NCBI GenBank assembly: GCA_015062335.1
Contig: SUUU01000001.1
Location: 76,312 to 127,447 of the forward strand
DNA: 51,136 nucleotides
Direction: 5' to 3'
Source of the DNA: Alphaproteobacteria bacterium
Lineage (GTDB): Bacteria > Pseudomonadota > Alphaproteobacteria > UBA3830
Shown piece after piece: positions 35,488 through 44,190 of the stretch. A program made the position numbers and the translations under genes. The first letter of the stretch is position 1. Every line of letters begins with the position of its first letter. The notes below the pieces were generated by a model. The model was not told the DNA's origin and ran no database searches. It saw nothing but the letters and a program-made list of their open reading frames with translations.

Positions 35488-36393
35488 ATGTTGTTCAACA
35501 TAGGCGCAGTTAATAAAGTACTTGATTTGTACTGTAGAAATATGAATCATGTTGATTTGGCTAAAAAATCAGTTCAGCTCGGAGTGATTACCTCTGTTTT
35601 CCTGGTATTGATTAAAGTTACAGCGTGGTACGTAACTGGCTCGATATCTTTGTGCGCATCTATGACTGATTCGTTAATGGATGCGTTTACATCATTTGCA
35701 CTTTTTCAGGCTCTCAGGTATTCAAATGTAAAATTTGATAAAGAACACAATTTTGGCCACGAAAAAGTCGAAGGCGTAGTTTCAATTTTTCAATGTTTAA
35801 TTATCTTCTATTCAGGAATTAAAATTTTGACAGAAGCGTACGAAGCTATAAGTCAACCTCAAGAAATTCAAAACACTGCATGGGGTATCGCTATCATGAT
35901 TGTATCTACCATAGCAGTGTATCAATTGTTGTATTTTCAAAACTATGCGGCATCAAAAACTGATTCGATGCTTGTAAAAGGAGACTCATTACATTATTTG
36001 TCTGACTTCTGCATGAACTTAGGAGTTATTGCGTCTTTGATTTTATCAAAATTTTTCGGATACGTTGATGTAGTATTTGGATCAGCGGTCGGCCTCTATA
36101 TTCTTTATAGTGTATCACTTATTATGAAAAACGCTTTGATTGATCTGATGGATGAAGCGCTCCCTGAAGCCGCTCAGAAAAAAATAAAACAAATCGTTGC
36201 CGACGTTGATGGAGTAAAAGAGATTAAATTATTGAGAACGAGATCAGCTGGCATGAAAAAATATATTGAAGTCAGGATCCGTGTAGATGCCAATCTAAAT
36301 ATTCTTGAAGCTTGCAAAATAACCAGAGAAGTTGAATGTCAATTGTCGGGTTTATATGAAAAATTAGATGTGTTGGTAAAACCCGAGGTTTAG
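35488..36393 (+). CDS. Cation diffusion facilitator (FieF-like)
   Basis: 301-aa inner-membrane divalent-metal/proton antiporter. About six helices and a cytoplasmic C-terminal domain (about 215-301). Metal-site residues: SMTDSLMDAF in helix 2, FGHEKVE in the loop, and GDSLHYLSD in helix 5 (HxxxD). ATG 35488 is favoured (AGGTGA upstream); GTG 35482 is an alternative. Zinc, iron or manganese are all possible. It follows recR by 80 nt. Confidence 0.93.
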   Translation: MLFNIGAVNKVLDLYCRNMNHVDLAKKSVQLGVITSVFLVLIKVTAWYVTGSISLCASMTDSLMDAFTSFALFQALRYSNVKFDKEHNFGHEKVEGVVSIFQCLIIFYSGIKILTEAYEAISQPQEIQNTAWGIAIMIVSTIAVYQLLYFQNYAASKTDSMLVKGDSLHYLSDFCMNLGVIASLILSKFFGYVDVVFGSAVGLYILYSVSLIMKNALIDLMDEALPEAAQKKIKQIVADVDGVKEIKLLRTRSAGMKKYIEVRIRVDANLNILEACKITREVECQLSGLYEKLDVLVKPEV

Positions 36394-36432
36394 AACTTAT
36401 ATGGAATATAAAATAAAAAGGAGAAAAGAAAA

Positions 36433-37080
36433 ATGAAAAAGATATTTGTCGCGCTGAGTGTATTGTTCGCTGTCGTTTCTTTAAATAATGATAAGCAAAT
36501 TGAAGTTTACGGACAACAGCAAGCAACTGAGATGTCTCGGGCTTCATACTTTGTGGAGGAATTAGCCAACAAAGCTCTAGCGAAAGTAAAAGAGCCAAAT
36601 ATATCAATGACTCAAGTTGTTGATTATTTTTGGATCTTACTCGATGAATATTTTGCGATAAAAAGTATTGCTATTCTATCTTTAAAGCTTTATTGGAAAC
36701 AAATGAATGCTGAGCAAAAAGAGGCCTTCATAAAGCACTTACGTAATATGCTCGCCAGAACTTATTCGAGCAAATTTGTTGATTTCAAAAATGCTCAATG
36801 CCAAATATCAGGAGAACGTGAAAAAACCCAAAGAATGAAAGAGGTGCTTTCTTCTATAAAAATTACAGATAAGGAATACAAGGTAATTTGGACTTATGAT
36901 TCCAAACAGAACAAGATTGTCGATGTTAGCGTCGACGGAGTGAGCATTCTTCAATCATTAACGGATGTCACGCAAAGTGCTATAGCGAAAAAAAAGTTGT
37001 CGGTTTTTTTAGCAGAATGGAAACAAAAATATGAAAATTTACATCCGAAAAATACTGATAAAATGGGAGAAAGCGAATAA
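36433..37080 (+). CDS. mlaC: MlaC-like periplasmic phospholipid carrier
   Basis: 215-aa exported protein of the Ttg2D/MlaC family, which ferries phospholipids between the outer membrane and the MlaFEDB complex. It has a signal peptide (about 1-27); the body has LYWKQMNAEQKEAFIKHLRN and the C-terminal GVSILQSLTDV that resemble the family. The gene is preceded by a purine-rich ribosome site (AAAAGGAGAAAAG). dut follows after 5 nt. In other genomes mlaC sits with mlaD; here it is separate. Confidence 0.85.
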   Translation: MKKIFVALSVLFAVVSLNNDKQIEVYGQQQATEMSRASYFVEELANKALAKVKEPNISMTQVVDYFWILLDEYFAIKSIAILSLKLYWKQMNAEQKEAFIKHLRNMLARTYSSKFVDFKNAQCQISGEREKTQRMKEVLSSIKITDKEYKVIWTYDSKQNKIVDVSVDGVSILQSLTDVTQSAIAKKKLSVFLAEWKQKYENLHPKNTDKMGESE

Positions 37081-37085
37081 GTCAA

Positions 37086-37529
37086 ATGTTAAAGTTGGAT
37101 ATCTTGGTTCTTCCTCATGCAATAGATCTTCCGTTACCCGAGCATATGACCGAGGGTAGCGCAGGTGTGGATTTGTATGCGGCAATTGATCAACCTTTCA
37201 CCATAAACCCCATGGATCGAATTATAGTTCCGAATGGGATTTGTATATCCGTTCCTCTCGGATATAATGCGGAGATTCGCCCGCGCTCGGGTTTAGCGTT
37301 GCGGTACGGAATTACCGTTTTAAACGCGCCTGGAACAATTGATAGTGACTATCGTGGAGAATTAAAGACTCTGGTTGTAAATTTAGGAACAGAATGTTTC
37401 AAGATAGAAAGAGGCATGAGAATTTCTCAGTTAATTTTGCAAAAATATGAAAAAATAGAGTGGAACGTAACGGATTTTTTGGATAAAACAGTTCGCTCAA
37501 ATAGCGGATATGGATCAACAGGAGAATAA
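37086..37529 (+). CDS. dut: dUTPase
   Basis: 147-aa trimeric dUTP pyrophosphatase that keeps uracil out of DNA and supplies dUMP. The five motifs are visible: GSAGVDLYAA, RPRSGLALRYG, NAPGTIDSDYRGEL, RGMRISQLI and the C-terminal RSNSGYGSTG. Length is standard. It lies 5 nt after mlaC and 3 nt before bamD, probably one transcript. Confidence 0.98.
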   Translation: MLKLDILVLPHAIDLPLPEHMTEGSAGVDLYAAIDQPFTINPMDRIIVPNGICISVPLGYNAEIRPRSGLALRYGITVLNAPGTIDSDYRGELKTLVVNLGTECFKIERGMRISQLILQKYEKIEWNVTDFLDKTVRSNSGYGSTGE

Positions 37530-37532
37530 CGC

Positions 37533-38246
37533 ATGAAAAATCTTAATTTTTATTGCCTATTAATGCTATTACTTGCGGGTTGTGCAACGGAAAAGCCTGA
37601 GAAAATAGGGGAAAATGCGGATGTAATTTACAAAGAAGCAGAAATTTTACTTGCTCGACATAATTACGAAGACGCAGCGAAGAAATTCAAAGACGTTGAT
37701 GCTTATTTTCCTTATGCAGAAAAAGCATCTCGAGCTCAAGTGATGGCAGCTTATTGCCACTTCAAGTCAGGAAGCTATGCTGATGCAATAAGTGCTGTAG
37801 ATATATTCTTAAGGTATCATCCGAGCCATAATTTGGTGCCATACGCCATGTACTTGAAAGCGATGAGTTTGTACGTTGCTGTAAGTTCTGTAGGAAGGGA
37901 TTCTCAGCAGGCGAAAGACGCAAAAAAATGTTTTGTTGAATTAATCAATAAATTTCCCAACTGCAAATATGTAAATGACAGCATAAAGCGCATTATAATT
38001 CTGGATGATATTATTGCAGCACATGAGTTAATGATCGGAAGATATTATCAGAAAAATCGCAATGCTTTAGCTGCAATCGGTAGATATGATTATGTATTGA
38101 CTGACTTTTCTGGCACAAAGAGCGCTGAAGAGGCCTTGTATAGAATGGTTGAGTGTTGCAGATCAATAGGATTGTCAAAACAAGCTGAATTATCTGCGAA
38201 GTTATTTAAGGAGAGATTCCCAAATAGCTCTTGGAAAATTAATTAG
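37533..38246 (+). CDS. bamD: Outer-membrane assembly lipoprotein BamD
   Basis: 237-aa lipoprotein with signal peptide and lipobox LAGC (modified C17), followed by TPR-type helices (ADVIYKEAEILLARHNYEDA, then further repeats). BamD is the essential lipoprotein of the BAM complex that inserts outer-membrane beta-barrels. CAGGAG lies before ATG 37533. The tail after residue 220 is short. Confidence 0.95.
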   Translation: MKNLNFYCLLMLLLAGCATEKPEKIGENADVIYKEAEILLARHNYEDAAKKFKDVDAYFPYAEKASRAQVMAAYCHFKSGSYADAISAVDIFLRYHPSHNLVPYAMYLKAMSLYVAVSSVGRDSQQAKDAKKCFVELINKFPNCKYVNDSIKRIIILDDIIAAHELMIGRYYQKNRNALAAIGRYDYVLTDFSGTKSAEEALYRMVECCRSIGLSKQAELSAKLFKERFPNSSWKIN

Positions 38247-38279
38247 AGCATTTTAATATTTTCGTAAGGAATTTTTGAT

Positions 38280-38462
38280 ATGTATATGAATACGAGAGAT
38301 ATAGAAAAAGAAGGTTTTTCAGTAAGGAATATTGTCGTGCCGTGTTCTCAGATAAAAATCACACATGCCAATGACAATAGAGCACCTTTCAAAGAAAGAG
38401 TCAAACAATCAATTGTTTGGATTTTGGTTGCCATAATGATTATCGGAATATACTTATTGTAA
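38280..38462 (+). CDS. Small single-helix membrane protein, unknown
   Basis: 60 aa. A polar N-terminal part with HANDNRAPFKERV precedes a C-terminal membrane helix (about residues 44-60; VWILVAIMIIGIYLL), so it is a tail-anchored small protein. AAGGAA precedes ATG 38280; a second ATG at 38286 is possible. It fills the gap between bamD and hflK on the same strand. No family recognised. Confidence 0.5.
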   Translation: MYMNTRDIEKEGFSVRNIVVPCSQIKITHANDNRAPFKERVKQSIVWILVAIMIIGIYLL

Positions 38463-38596
38463 TAAATCAAATAGTTAGTTTGACAGCTCGAGCCACTTTG
38501 AGAAATTGGTTGTTGTATTTTACAAGATTGAGTCCAATAATCTTTTACAATCATGTATTTTTTTGTAGAATGGACAGAGAGTTTACGGAGTATGAT

Positions 38597-39622
38597 ATGT
38601 CTTCAAATAATCCTTGGGATGATGATAACAGCTCAAAAACAAAGGGAGGCTCGTCTGATTTCTTCAAAGAGATAAGATCAGAGTTTGATAAATTCCCTGG
38701 AAGCAATAGGCTAAAACCAGGAGAGTTTAAAGGATTAGGAGTTGTCTTAATCATCCTTTACTTCCTATCGGGCGTTTGTCAAATTCAGCATGATGAATGT
38801 GGAGTGGTTTTACGATTCGGTAAATGGGTTAGAACTGTAGGTCCAGGATTACAATACGTGTTACCATACCCTTTTGAAGATGTACTTTACCAGCGCGTGA
38901 CCAGAGTTAACCAAATCGATATTTCTAATAGCAATCAAAACAATGAAGAAAGCTTGATGCTGACAGGAGATTCGAATTTAGCAAATATCAGCTTCAGTGT
39001 TTTGTGGAAAATCAGAAAAGAATCTGTTGAGGACTTTTTGTTTAACGCTAAACGCCCTGAAGTTACGGTAAGAGCTGTCGCAGAAAGCGTAATGCGTGAT
39101 ATCGTTGGACAGAATCTATTTACCTATGTTCAAACAGAAGGACGTGCTGATATACAAAACAAAGCAAAAGACAGTTTGCAGTCAATTATGGATGAATACA
39201 AAATGGGGATAGAAATAGTTCGTGTGGAGCTGCAACGAGTTGAGCCTCCATCTTCTGTTATAGACTCATTCCGCGATGTTGAACGAGCCCAAGCAGAACA
39301 GCAAAGCGAAAAAAACAAAGCCGAAGCATATGATCGAGACACAAGAGCGAGAACGAGAGGCTTGGTTGCAGAAAAACTTAATCATGGAGAGGCGCAGAAA
39401 CAGGCTATTATCGCAAAAGCGAAAGGAGATGTAGCTCGTTTTTTGTCAACTTATTCTCAATACAAATTAGCTCCGGATATTGTTACAAAACGTTTGTATC
39501 TGGATACTATGAAGAATGTTTATAAAAACGTTAACAAAATTATAGTTGATGGTGATGCCAAAGCGATCTCGCATTTACCATTATCTGAAATAATTAAAAA
39601 ATCTGAGGAGCCAGCACAATGA
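38597..39622 (+). CDS. hflK: HflK protease regulator
   Basis: 341-aa SPFH/prohibitin protein that with HflC forms a large membrane cage regulating FtsH. A Gly/Asn/Asp-rich cytoplasmic N-terminus, one helix (about residues 50-68), then the SPFH domain with DECGVVLRFGKW. The C-terminal region is a charged helix. The frame opens far upstream (38417), but ATG 38597 with ACGGAG upstream gives the typical MSSNNPWDDD start. hflC overlaps by 4 nt. Confidence 0.94.
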   Translation: MSSNNPWDDDNSSKTKGGSSDFFKEIRSEFDKFPGSNRLKPGEFKGLGVVLIILYFLSGVCQIQHDECGVVLRFGKWVRTVGPGLQYVLPYPFEDVLYQRVTRVNQIDISNSNQNNEESLMLTGDSNLANISFSVLWKIRKESVEDFLFNAKRPEVTVRAVAESVMRDIVGQNLFTYVQTEGRADIQNKAKDSLQSIMDEYKMGIEIVRVELQRVEPPSSVIDSFRDVERAQAEQQSEKNKAEAYDRDTRARTRGLVAEKLNHGEAQKQAIIAKAKGDVARFLSTYSQYKLAPDIVTKRLYLDTMKNVYKNVNKIIVDGDAKAISHLPLSEIIKKSEEPAQ

Positions 39623-40470
39623 AAAAAGGGTTATTGATTTTTATCGGTGTAATACTGCTTCTTGGTGATGGTTTGTTTACCGTTTTACAAATCGAACAGG
39701 TAGTAATAACAAGGTTTGGGGATCCCGTACGAGTCATCAAAGAGCCGGGGCTTCATTGTAAGATTCCGTTCATAGAAACAGCCACCTCTTTTGACAAACG
39801 CCTAATGAGTGTCGAATTGTCCGCACTTGAAGTAACATTAGGAGATAAAAGGCGTGTTATGGTTGATGCTTTTGGACGATACAGAATAACAGATCCATTA
39901 AGATTTTATCAGGCTGTTGGTAGTGAAGCAGGAGTCCTAGTGCGGCTGCACCCTGTGGTACTTGGAAGTTTAAGCAGTGTACTAGGAGGAGTTAGTTTAT
40001 CATCGTTACTTTCGGATAATAGGATTTCGACTATGAATAAAATTCGGGACGAAGTTAACAAAGCAGCAAAAGGATTCGGCATCGATGTAGTGGATGTCAG
40101 AATCAGAAAAACCGATTTACCACCACAAAATAGCGAGGCCATTTGTAAAAGAATGATCAGTGAAAGAGAAAGAGAAGCTAAAGAGTTAAGAGCTAAAGGC
40201 GTAGAAGTATCAAAAATTATACAATCTACTGCTGATAAGGAAAATTCCATAGCCTTGGCAGAAGCTGATACGAAAGTTCAAATTCTGATCGCTGAAGGAG
40301 AGCTAGAGGCGAACAAAATATATACTGAAGCCTTTTCAAAGGACAAAAAATTCTTTGAGTTATTCCGAACCTTAGAATCTTATGGAGAGGCCTTTAACAA
40401 AAGTAATTCTACGTTTGTAATTGCTCCGAATAATCAATTTTGCAAAATTATGAAAGAGAAGGATATCTAA
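39619..40470 (+). CDS. hflC: HflC protease regulator
   Basis: 283-aa SPFH-domain partner of HflK. N-terminal helix (about 4-24), then VVITRFGDPVRVIKEPGLH and the charged helical region EREREAKELRAKGVE. ATG 39619 overlaps the hflK stop. The HtrA-type protease starts directly after its stop, the common hflK-hflC-degP order. Confidence 0.95.
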   Translation: MKKGLLIFIGVILLLGDGLFTVLQIEQVVITRFGDPVRVIKEPGLHCKIPFIETATSFDKRLMSVELSALEVTLGDKRRVMVDAFGRYRITDPLRFYQAVGSEAGVLVRLHPVVLGSLSSVLGGVSLSSLLSDNRISTMNKIRDEVNKAAKGFGIDVVDVRIRKTDLPPQNSEAICKRMISEREREAKELRAKGVEVSKIIQSTADKENSIALAEADTKVQILIAEGELEANKIYTEAFSKDKKFFELFRTLESYGEAFNKSNSTFVIAPNNQFCKIMKEKDI

Positions 40471-41817
40471 ATGCGCTTTATCGCAATTGTTGTTACACTG
40501 ACATTAATGAATAGTGATACATTTAGCACGCCAAGATTTGATTCAGTGATGGATTCGGTTGTAATAGTAAAAGCGGAAAACAAAGATGCTGATACTACTG
40601 AAAACAGTATATCTACAGGAACGGGTTTTTTTTGTGACAGCAATCAGATCGTAACATCTTATCACATCATAGACGGTGCAGATACCATCACAATAGTAAC
40701 ATTAAATGACAATGAATACCAAGCCAAGGTAATTGCTTCTGACGCAAATTATGACATTGCTTTACTCGAAATTGACGCCAAAGGAAAAGCCGTAACGTGG
40801 GAGAATTCCGAAAAAGTCGAGCTTGGAACAGACATATTTATTGCAGGTAATCCCGGAGGAATCGGGCTGGGCTTAACTGCAGGAAAAATAGGATGGCCTA
40901 AGCGATCTCTTCCTCCATCATTCGCAACCGGATTAGCATTAGATGTTGCATCAATCCAATTTATTCAAATGAGCGCAAATGGTTGTCCAGGAGATTCAGG
41001 AGGTCCGGTATTTGATGAAAATGGAAAAGTTATCGGGATGTTAACAGCATTCTTATCCACCGATACGAACATCGCTGGAATTTGTTTTGCTATTCCAGGC
41101 AATCTGGTGCAACAAACAATCAAGCAACTAAAAGAACACGGATCCATTCAAAGAAGTTGGCTAGGATTTACTGTCAAAAGATTAGATCATGAAACTGCGC
41201 AAACCATGTTAAATAACAATGTAGGTTACTACATTGATTACGTTGCTGACAACTCTCCGGCAAAGTCCGTAGGAATCAGAGTAGGAGATGTAATAGTCAG
41301 CGTAAATGACATAACAGTCTCTGGAGCTATCAGCATGGGATACTTGCTGAGCAACTTACCAATTGGAACGGTAATCCCTATTCAGGTACTGCAAAATGGA
41401 GTTGCGCGTAAATTGAGCATAAGGGTTGATGCCGCTCCTGAAGATTTTGAGTTGATGCTTCATGATGAAAATGAAAATCAAAATATTCCTTATGAAAAAG
41501 TTAGTGGATTGTATTTCGGTGTAACGAACCTAGAAAAAAGCTTGAGGGAAATTTTCAGTATTTCTACGCAAGAAAAAGGAGTACTTGTATCGTACGTAGA
41601 TCGGTCAGTATCTTCGGATATTCAACCAGGATGTGTTATAAAAACGGTAAACCAAAAGGAAGTTACAGATGTTGAATCATTTAAGAAGCTTATAAAAGAT
41701 CAAAACAAGTTAGCTTTATTTATATATAATCCTTACACAAAGTCCTCTTTATATACTTCAGTAAGAGTGAACAACCCTGGAACAAAGTCGACTCAGACAT
41801 CTAAAAGAAATGATTAA
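40471..41817 (+). CDS. HtrA/Do-type periplasmic serine protease
   Basis: 448-aa exported protease/chaperone for misfolded envelope proteins. Signal peptide about 1-19, trypsin-like domain to about 200 with catalytic H65 (SYHII), D95 (DIALLE) and S176 (GDSGGP), then PDZ1 (about 205-290) and a divergent PDZ2 (about 335-430). The serine motif is GDSGGP, where most HtrA proteins have GNSGG. AAGGAT precedes ATG 40471. It follows hflC with no gap and overlaps miaA by 8 nt. The symbol is left open between degP and degQ-like. Confidence 0.9.
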   Translation: MRFIAIVVTLTLMNSDTFSTPRFDSVMDSVVIVKAENKDADTTENSISTGTGFFCDSNQIVTSYHIIDGADTITIVTLNDNEYQAKVIASDANYDIALLEIDAKGKAVTWENSEKVELGTDIFIAGNPGGIGLGLTAGKIGWPKRSLPPSFATGLALDVASIQFIQMSANGCPGDSGGPVFDENGKVIGMLTAFLSTDTNIAGICFAIPGNLVQQTIKQLKEHGSIQRSWLGFTVKRLDHETAQTMLNNNVGYYIDYVADNSPAKSVGIRVGDVIVSVNDITVSGAISMGYLLSNLPIGTVIPIQVLQNGVARKLSIRVDAAPEDFELMLHDENENQNIPYEKVSGLYFGVTNLEKSLREIFSISTQEKGVLVSYVDRSVSSDIQPGCVIKTVNQKEVTDVESFKKLIKDQNKLALFIYNPYTKSSLYTSVRVNNPGTKSTQTSKRND

Positions 41818-42736
41818 TGATCCGCAAATTATAGTTATTGCTGGACCAACTGCATCAGGTAAAACTGAGGCAGCAATTCGTTTAGCAGAGTTACTTGCCC
41901 AACGAGGGACATCTGCGGAAATTATAAATGCAGACAGCGTTCAACTGTATAAAGATTTGCCTATATTGACGGCAAGGCCTCTTAAAAACGAGCAGATTCG
42001 AGCGAGGCACCATATGTTCGGTTACCTTGATGCAAAATGCGAGTTTTCTGTCGCTGACTGGAAAAAAAAGGTGGAAAAATTACTGAAACAACTACATCAA
42101 AAACAGAAAATTGCAATCATTTGTGGCGGAACAGGTTTTTACATTGATTCATTGTTGAACGGCATTTCTGATATTCCAACCGTCCCCGAGGAATACAGAC
42201 AAAATGTTTTTTATTTATTTCAAAAAATCGGAAGGGATAATTTTTTCAATAAGTTGCAAGAAACTGATCCCGATATCTGTAAAATCATTCATCCAAATAA
42301 TACTCAAAGGATACTTCGAGCGTACGAAATTGCAACATTTACCGGAAAATCATTAACTCATTGGTGGCGTCAAAAAAAAGAAAAAAAACACGAAGCTTTA
42401 TCCATAGTGATCAATCCACCAAGAGCTCAATTGCTGGAAAGAATATCATTCCGCATATGTCACATGATCCAAAATGGAGCTATAGAAGAAGTTTCAAATT
42501 TCCAACATAATTATCCAAATTATAACGGTCCACTATCTAAAGTAATAGGCTTACAAGAAATTTTATCATTATTGAATGGCAAAATTTCAACAGAACAATT
42601 GATCGACCAAATGTTTACGAGAACACGTCAATACGCAAAAAGGCAATCCACGTGGTTTAGAAACAGGATGCAAAATGCAATATTCGTCGAAAAAATCTCA
42701 CAAGTCCCTACATTTTTTAATTCTGTGAAGCTGTAA
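41810..42736 (+). CDS. miaA: tRNA dimethylallyltransferase MiaA
   Basis: 308-aa enzyme that adds the isopentenyl group to A37 of tRNAs reading UNN codons. P-loop GPTASGKT (12-19), NADSVQLYKDLPILTA and GGTGFYIDSLL are family signatures. The start overlaps the HtrA gene by 8 nt. It ends in front of a bidirectional terminator and converges with tolB. Confidence 0.96.
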   Translation: MINDPQIIVIAGPTASGKTEAAIRLAELLAQRGTSAEIINADSVQLYKDLPILTARPLKNEQIRARHHMFGYLDAKCEFSVADWKKKVEKLLKQLHQKQKIAIICGGTGFYIDSLLNGISDIPTVPEEYRQNVFYLFQKIGRDNFFNKLQETDPDICKIIHPNNTQRILRAYEIATFTGKSLTHWWRQKKEKKHEALSIVINPPRAQLLERISFRICHMIQNGAIEEVSNFQHNYPNYNGPLSKVIGLQEILSLLNGKISTEQLIDQMFTRTRQYAKRQSTWFRNRMQNAIFVEKISQVPTFFNSVKL

Positions 42737-42817
42737 GAAATTTGTGCTCGTACATTTTATCTCACTATTTTAATTTTTAAATTTTGCAAGCCTTATTCTA
42801 TGCTCACAAAAGATCAT

Positions 42818-42852
42818 AAAAAAAAGACGCATGTAATAGCGTCTTTACTTTT
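42818..42852. terminator. Bidirectional terminator between miaA and tolB
   Basis: AAAGACGC (42823-42830) pairs with GCGTCTTT (42839-42846), loop 8 nt, flanked by an A run on the left and a T-rich tract on the right. It can stop miaA on plus and tolB on minus. Confidence 0.85.
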
Positions 42853-42856
42853 GTTG

Positions 42857-44188
42857 CTAGTTAATTCCTAAATTTGCGGACCACTCCGGATCAATCGCAC
42901 TTAAAGGTGTTGCTACCTCATGTTTATTATATCCCGTAATATCAACTCTATAAATTTTCTCTCTCCCCAGAGCATCTCGACTACTGTACAAGATTTCTCT
43001 TCCATTAGGTGACCACGATGGCGATTCGACTAAATATCCAGAGGCAACTCGACGTTCGCCAGTACCATCAGGATGAATTACGCCTATAAAAAACCCATCT
43101 CTATTAAAACAAGTAAAAGCTATCCAATCTCCTCTTGGTGACCAAACAGGAGTTGCATACCTGTAGTGACCAAAAGACAATCTTCTGACATTTGAACCAT
43201 CAGAATTCATAACATATAATTGTTGAGATCCTCCCCTGTCTGAATTAAAAACGATAAATTTCCCATCCGGAGAATAACATGGCGATGTATCGATACATTT
43301 GCCATGTGTTAGTCTTATTATCTTTCGAGTAACTATATCGTAACGATAAATCGATGATGATCCATGTTTTGTCATACTAAATATCAACGAAGTTCCGTCA
43401 GGAGAATATCTCGGAGCATAGCTCATTCCCTGCGTTTTTATAAGCAAATGGGTACGACTATTACCAAATTCGTACCGATAAATACATGCATCCAAAGGAA
43501 TTCGACGACCGTTTACCTTTTTCTCCCTGTAAGCAAAAAAACAAAATTCACTGCCATCAGGAGATAATCGCGGAGTTAATACCATAGTATTTCCATTCGT
43601 TAAATATCTGTGATTTTCTCCATCTTGATCCATAATTGCCAAACGATGAATTTTTCTTCCATGTGCTGCCCGTTGTGTTGCTACATATAAGATCTTGGTA
43701 TCAAAATACCCATTCTCACCGATAATTCTTTCATATATTTTATTGGCCAGCATATGGGCCATTTTTCTCCACTCTTTCGCATTTCCTTTCAAAGTGTATT
43801 CACTGATTTTACTTTGAGCTAATACATCATAAAGAACCATTTTAACTTGTAAAACTCCGCCTTCCATGTGGGCTTCTGAATTTACTAAATATTGTGTATT
43901 TATAGCCTTCCACAACGAAAAATTCGGAATTTGATTTGCTCCTTGCAGATTTTGCATAAAAGCACCATTTGGTATTGCCTTAAAAAGATAACATCCCTGC
44001 AAATCATTTCGAATAACTCTGAGCATCAATTCTTTCATGCTATGAGTCCCATCTTGCATATGTAATGCTATGTTAATCGGCTTCATAACACCACGATCAA
44101 CATTAACAACCACTCGATCCGAACAATCCGCGAATACAACAAATACCATCATCAAACACAAAAACATTTTTTTCGTAAAACTAAACAT
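42857..44188 (-). CDS. tolB: Tol-Pal system protein TolB
   Basis: 443-aa periplasmic beta-propeller protein. Signal peptide about 1-22, N-terminal TolB_N domain, then repeated PD40-type strands (SPDGSEFCFFAY, YSPDGTSLIFS, YSPDGKFIVFNSDRGG, WSPNGREILYSS). It links TolA to Pal and outer-membrane proteins during constriction. GGGAGG precedes ATG 44188, overlapping the tolA stop region. Pal is not encoded next to it. Confidence 0.96.
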   Translation of the reverse strand: MFSFTKKMFLCLMMVFVVFADCSDRVVVNVDRGVMKPINIALHMQDGTHSMKELMLRVIRNDLQGCYLFKAIPNGAFMQNLQGANQIPNFSLWKAINTQYLVNSEAHMEGGVLQVKMVLYDVLAQSKISEYTLKGNAKEWRKMAHMLANKIYERIIGENGYFDTKILYVATQRAAHGRKIHRLAIMDQDGENHRYLTNGNTMVLTPRLSPDGSEFCFFAYREKKVNGRRIPLDACIYRYEFGNSRTHLLIKTQGMSYAPRYSPDGTSLIFSMTKHGSSSIYRYDIVTRKIIRLTHGKCIDTSPCYSPDGKFIVFNSDRGGSQQLYVMNSDGSNVRRLSFGHYRYATPVWSPRGDWIAFTCFNRDGFFIGVIHPDGTGERRVASGYLVESPSWSPNGREILYSSRDALGREKIYRVDITGYNKHEVATPLSAIDPEWSANLGIN

Positions 44189-44190
44189 AA

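Noticed and set aside
38417-38596. 60-residue extension of the hflK frame
   Set aside because: It overlaps the small membrane protein gene, is unlike HflK, and ATG 38597 has a ribosome site.
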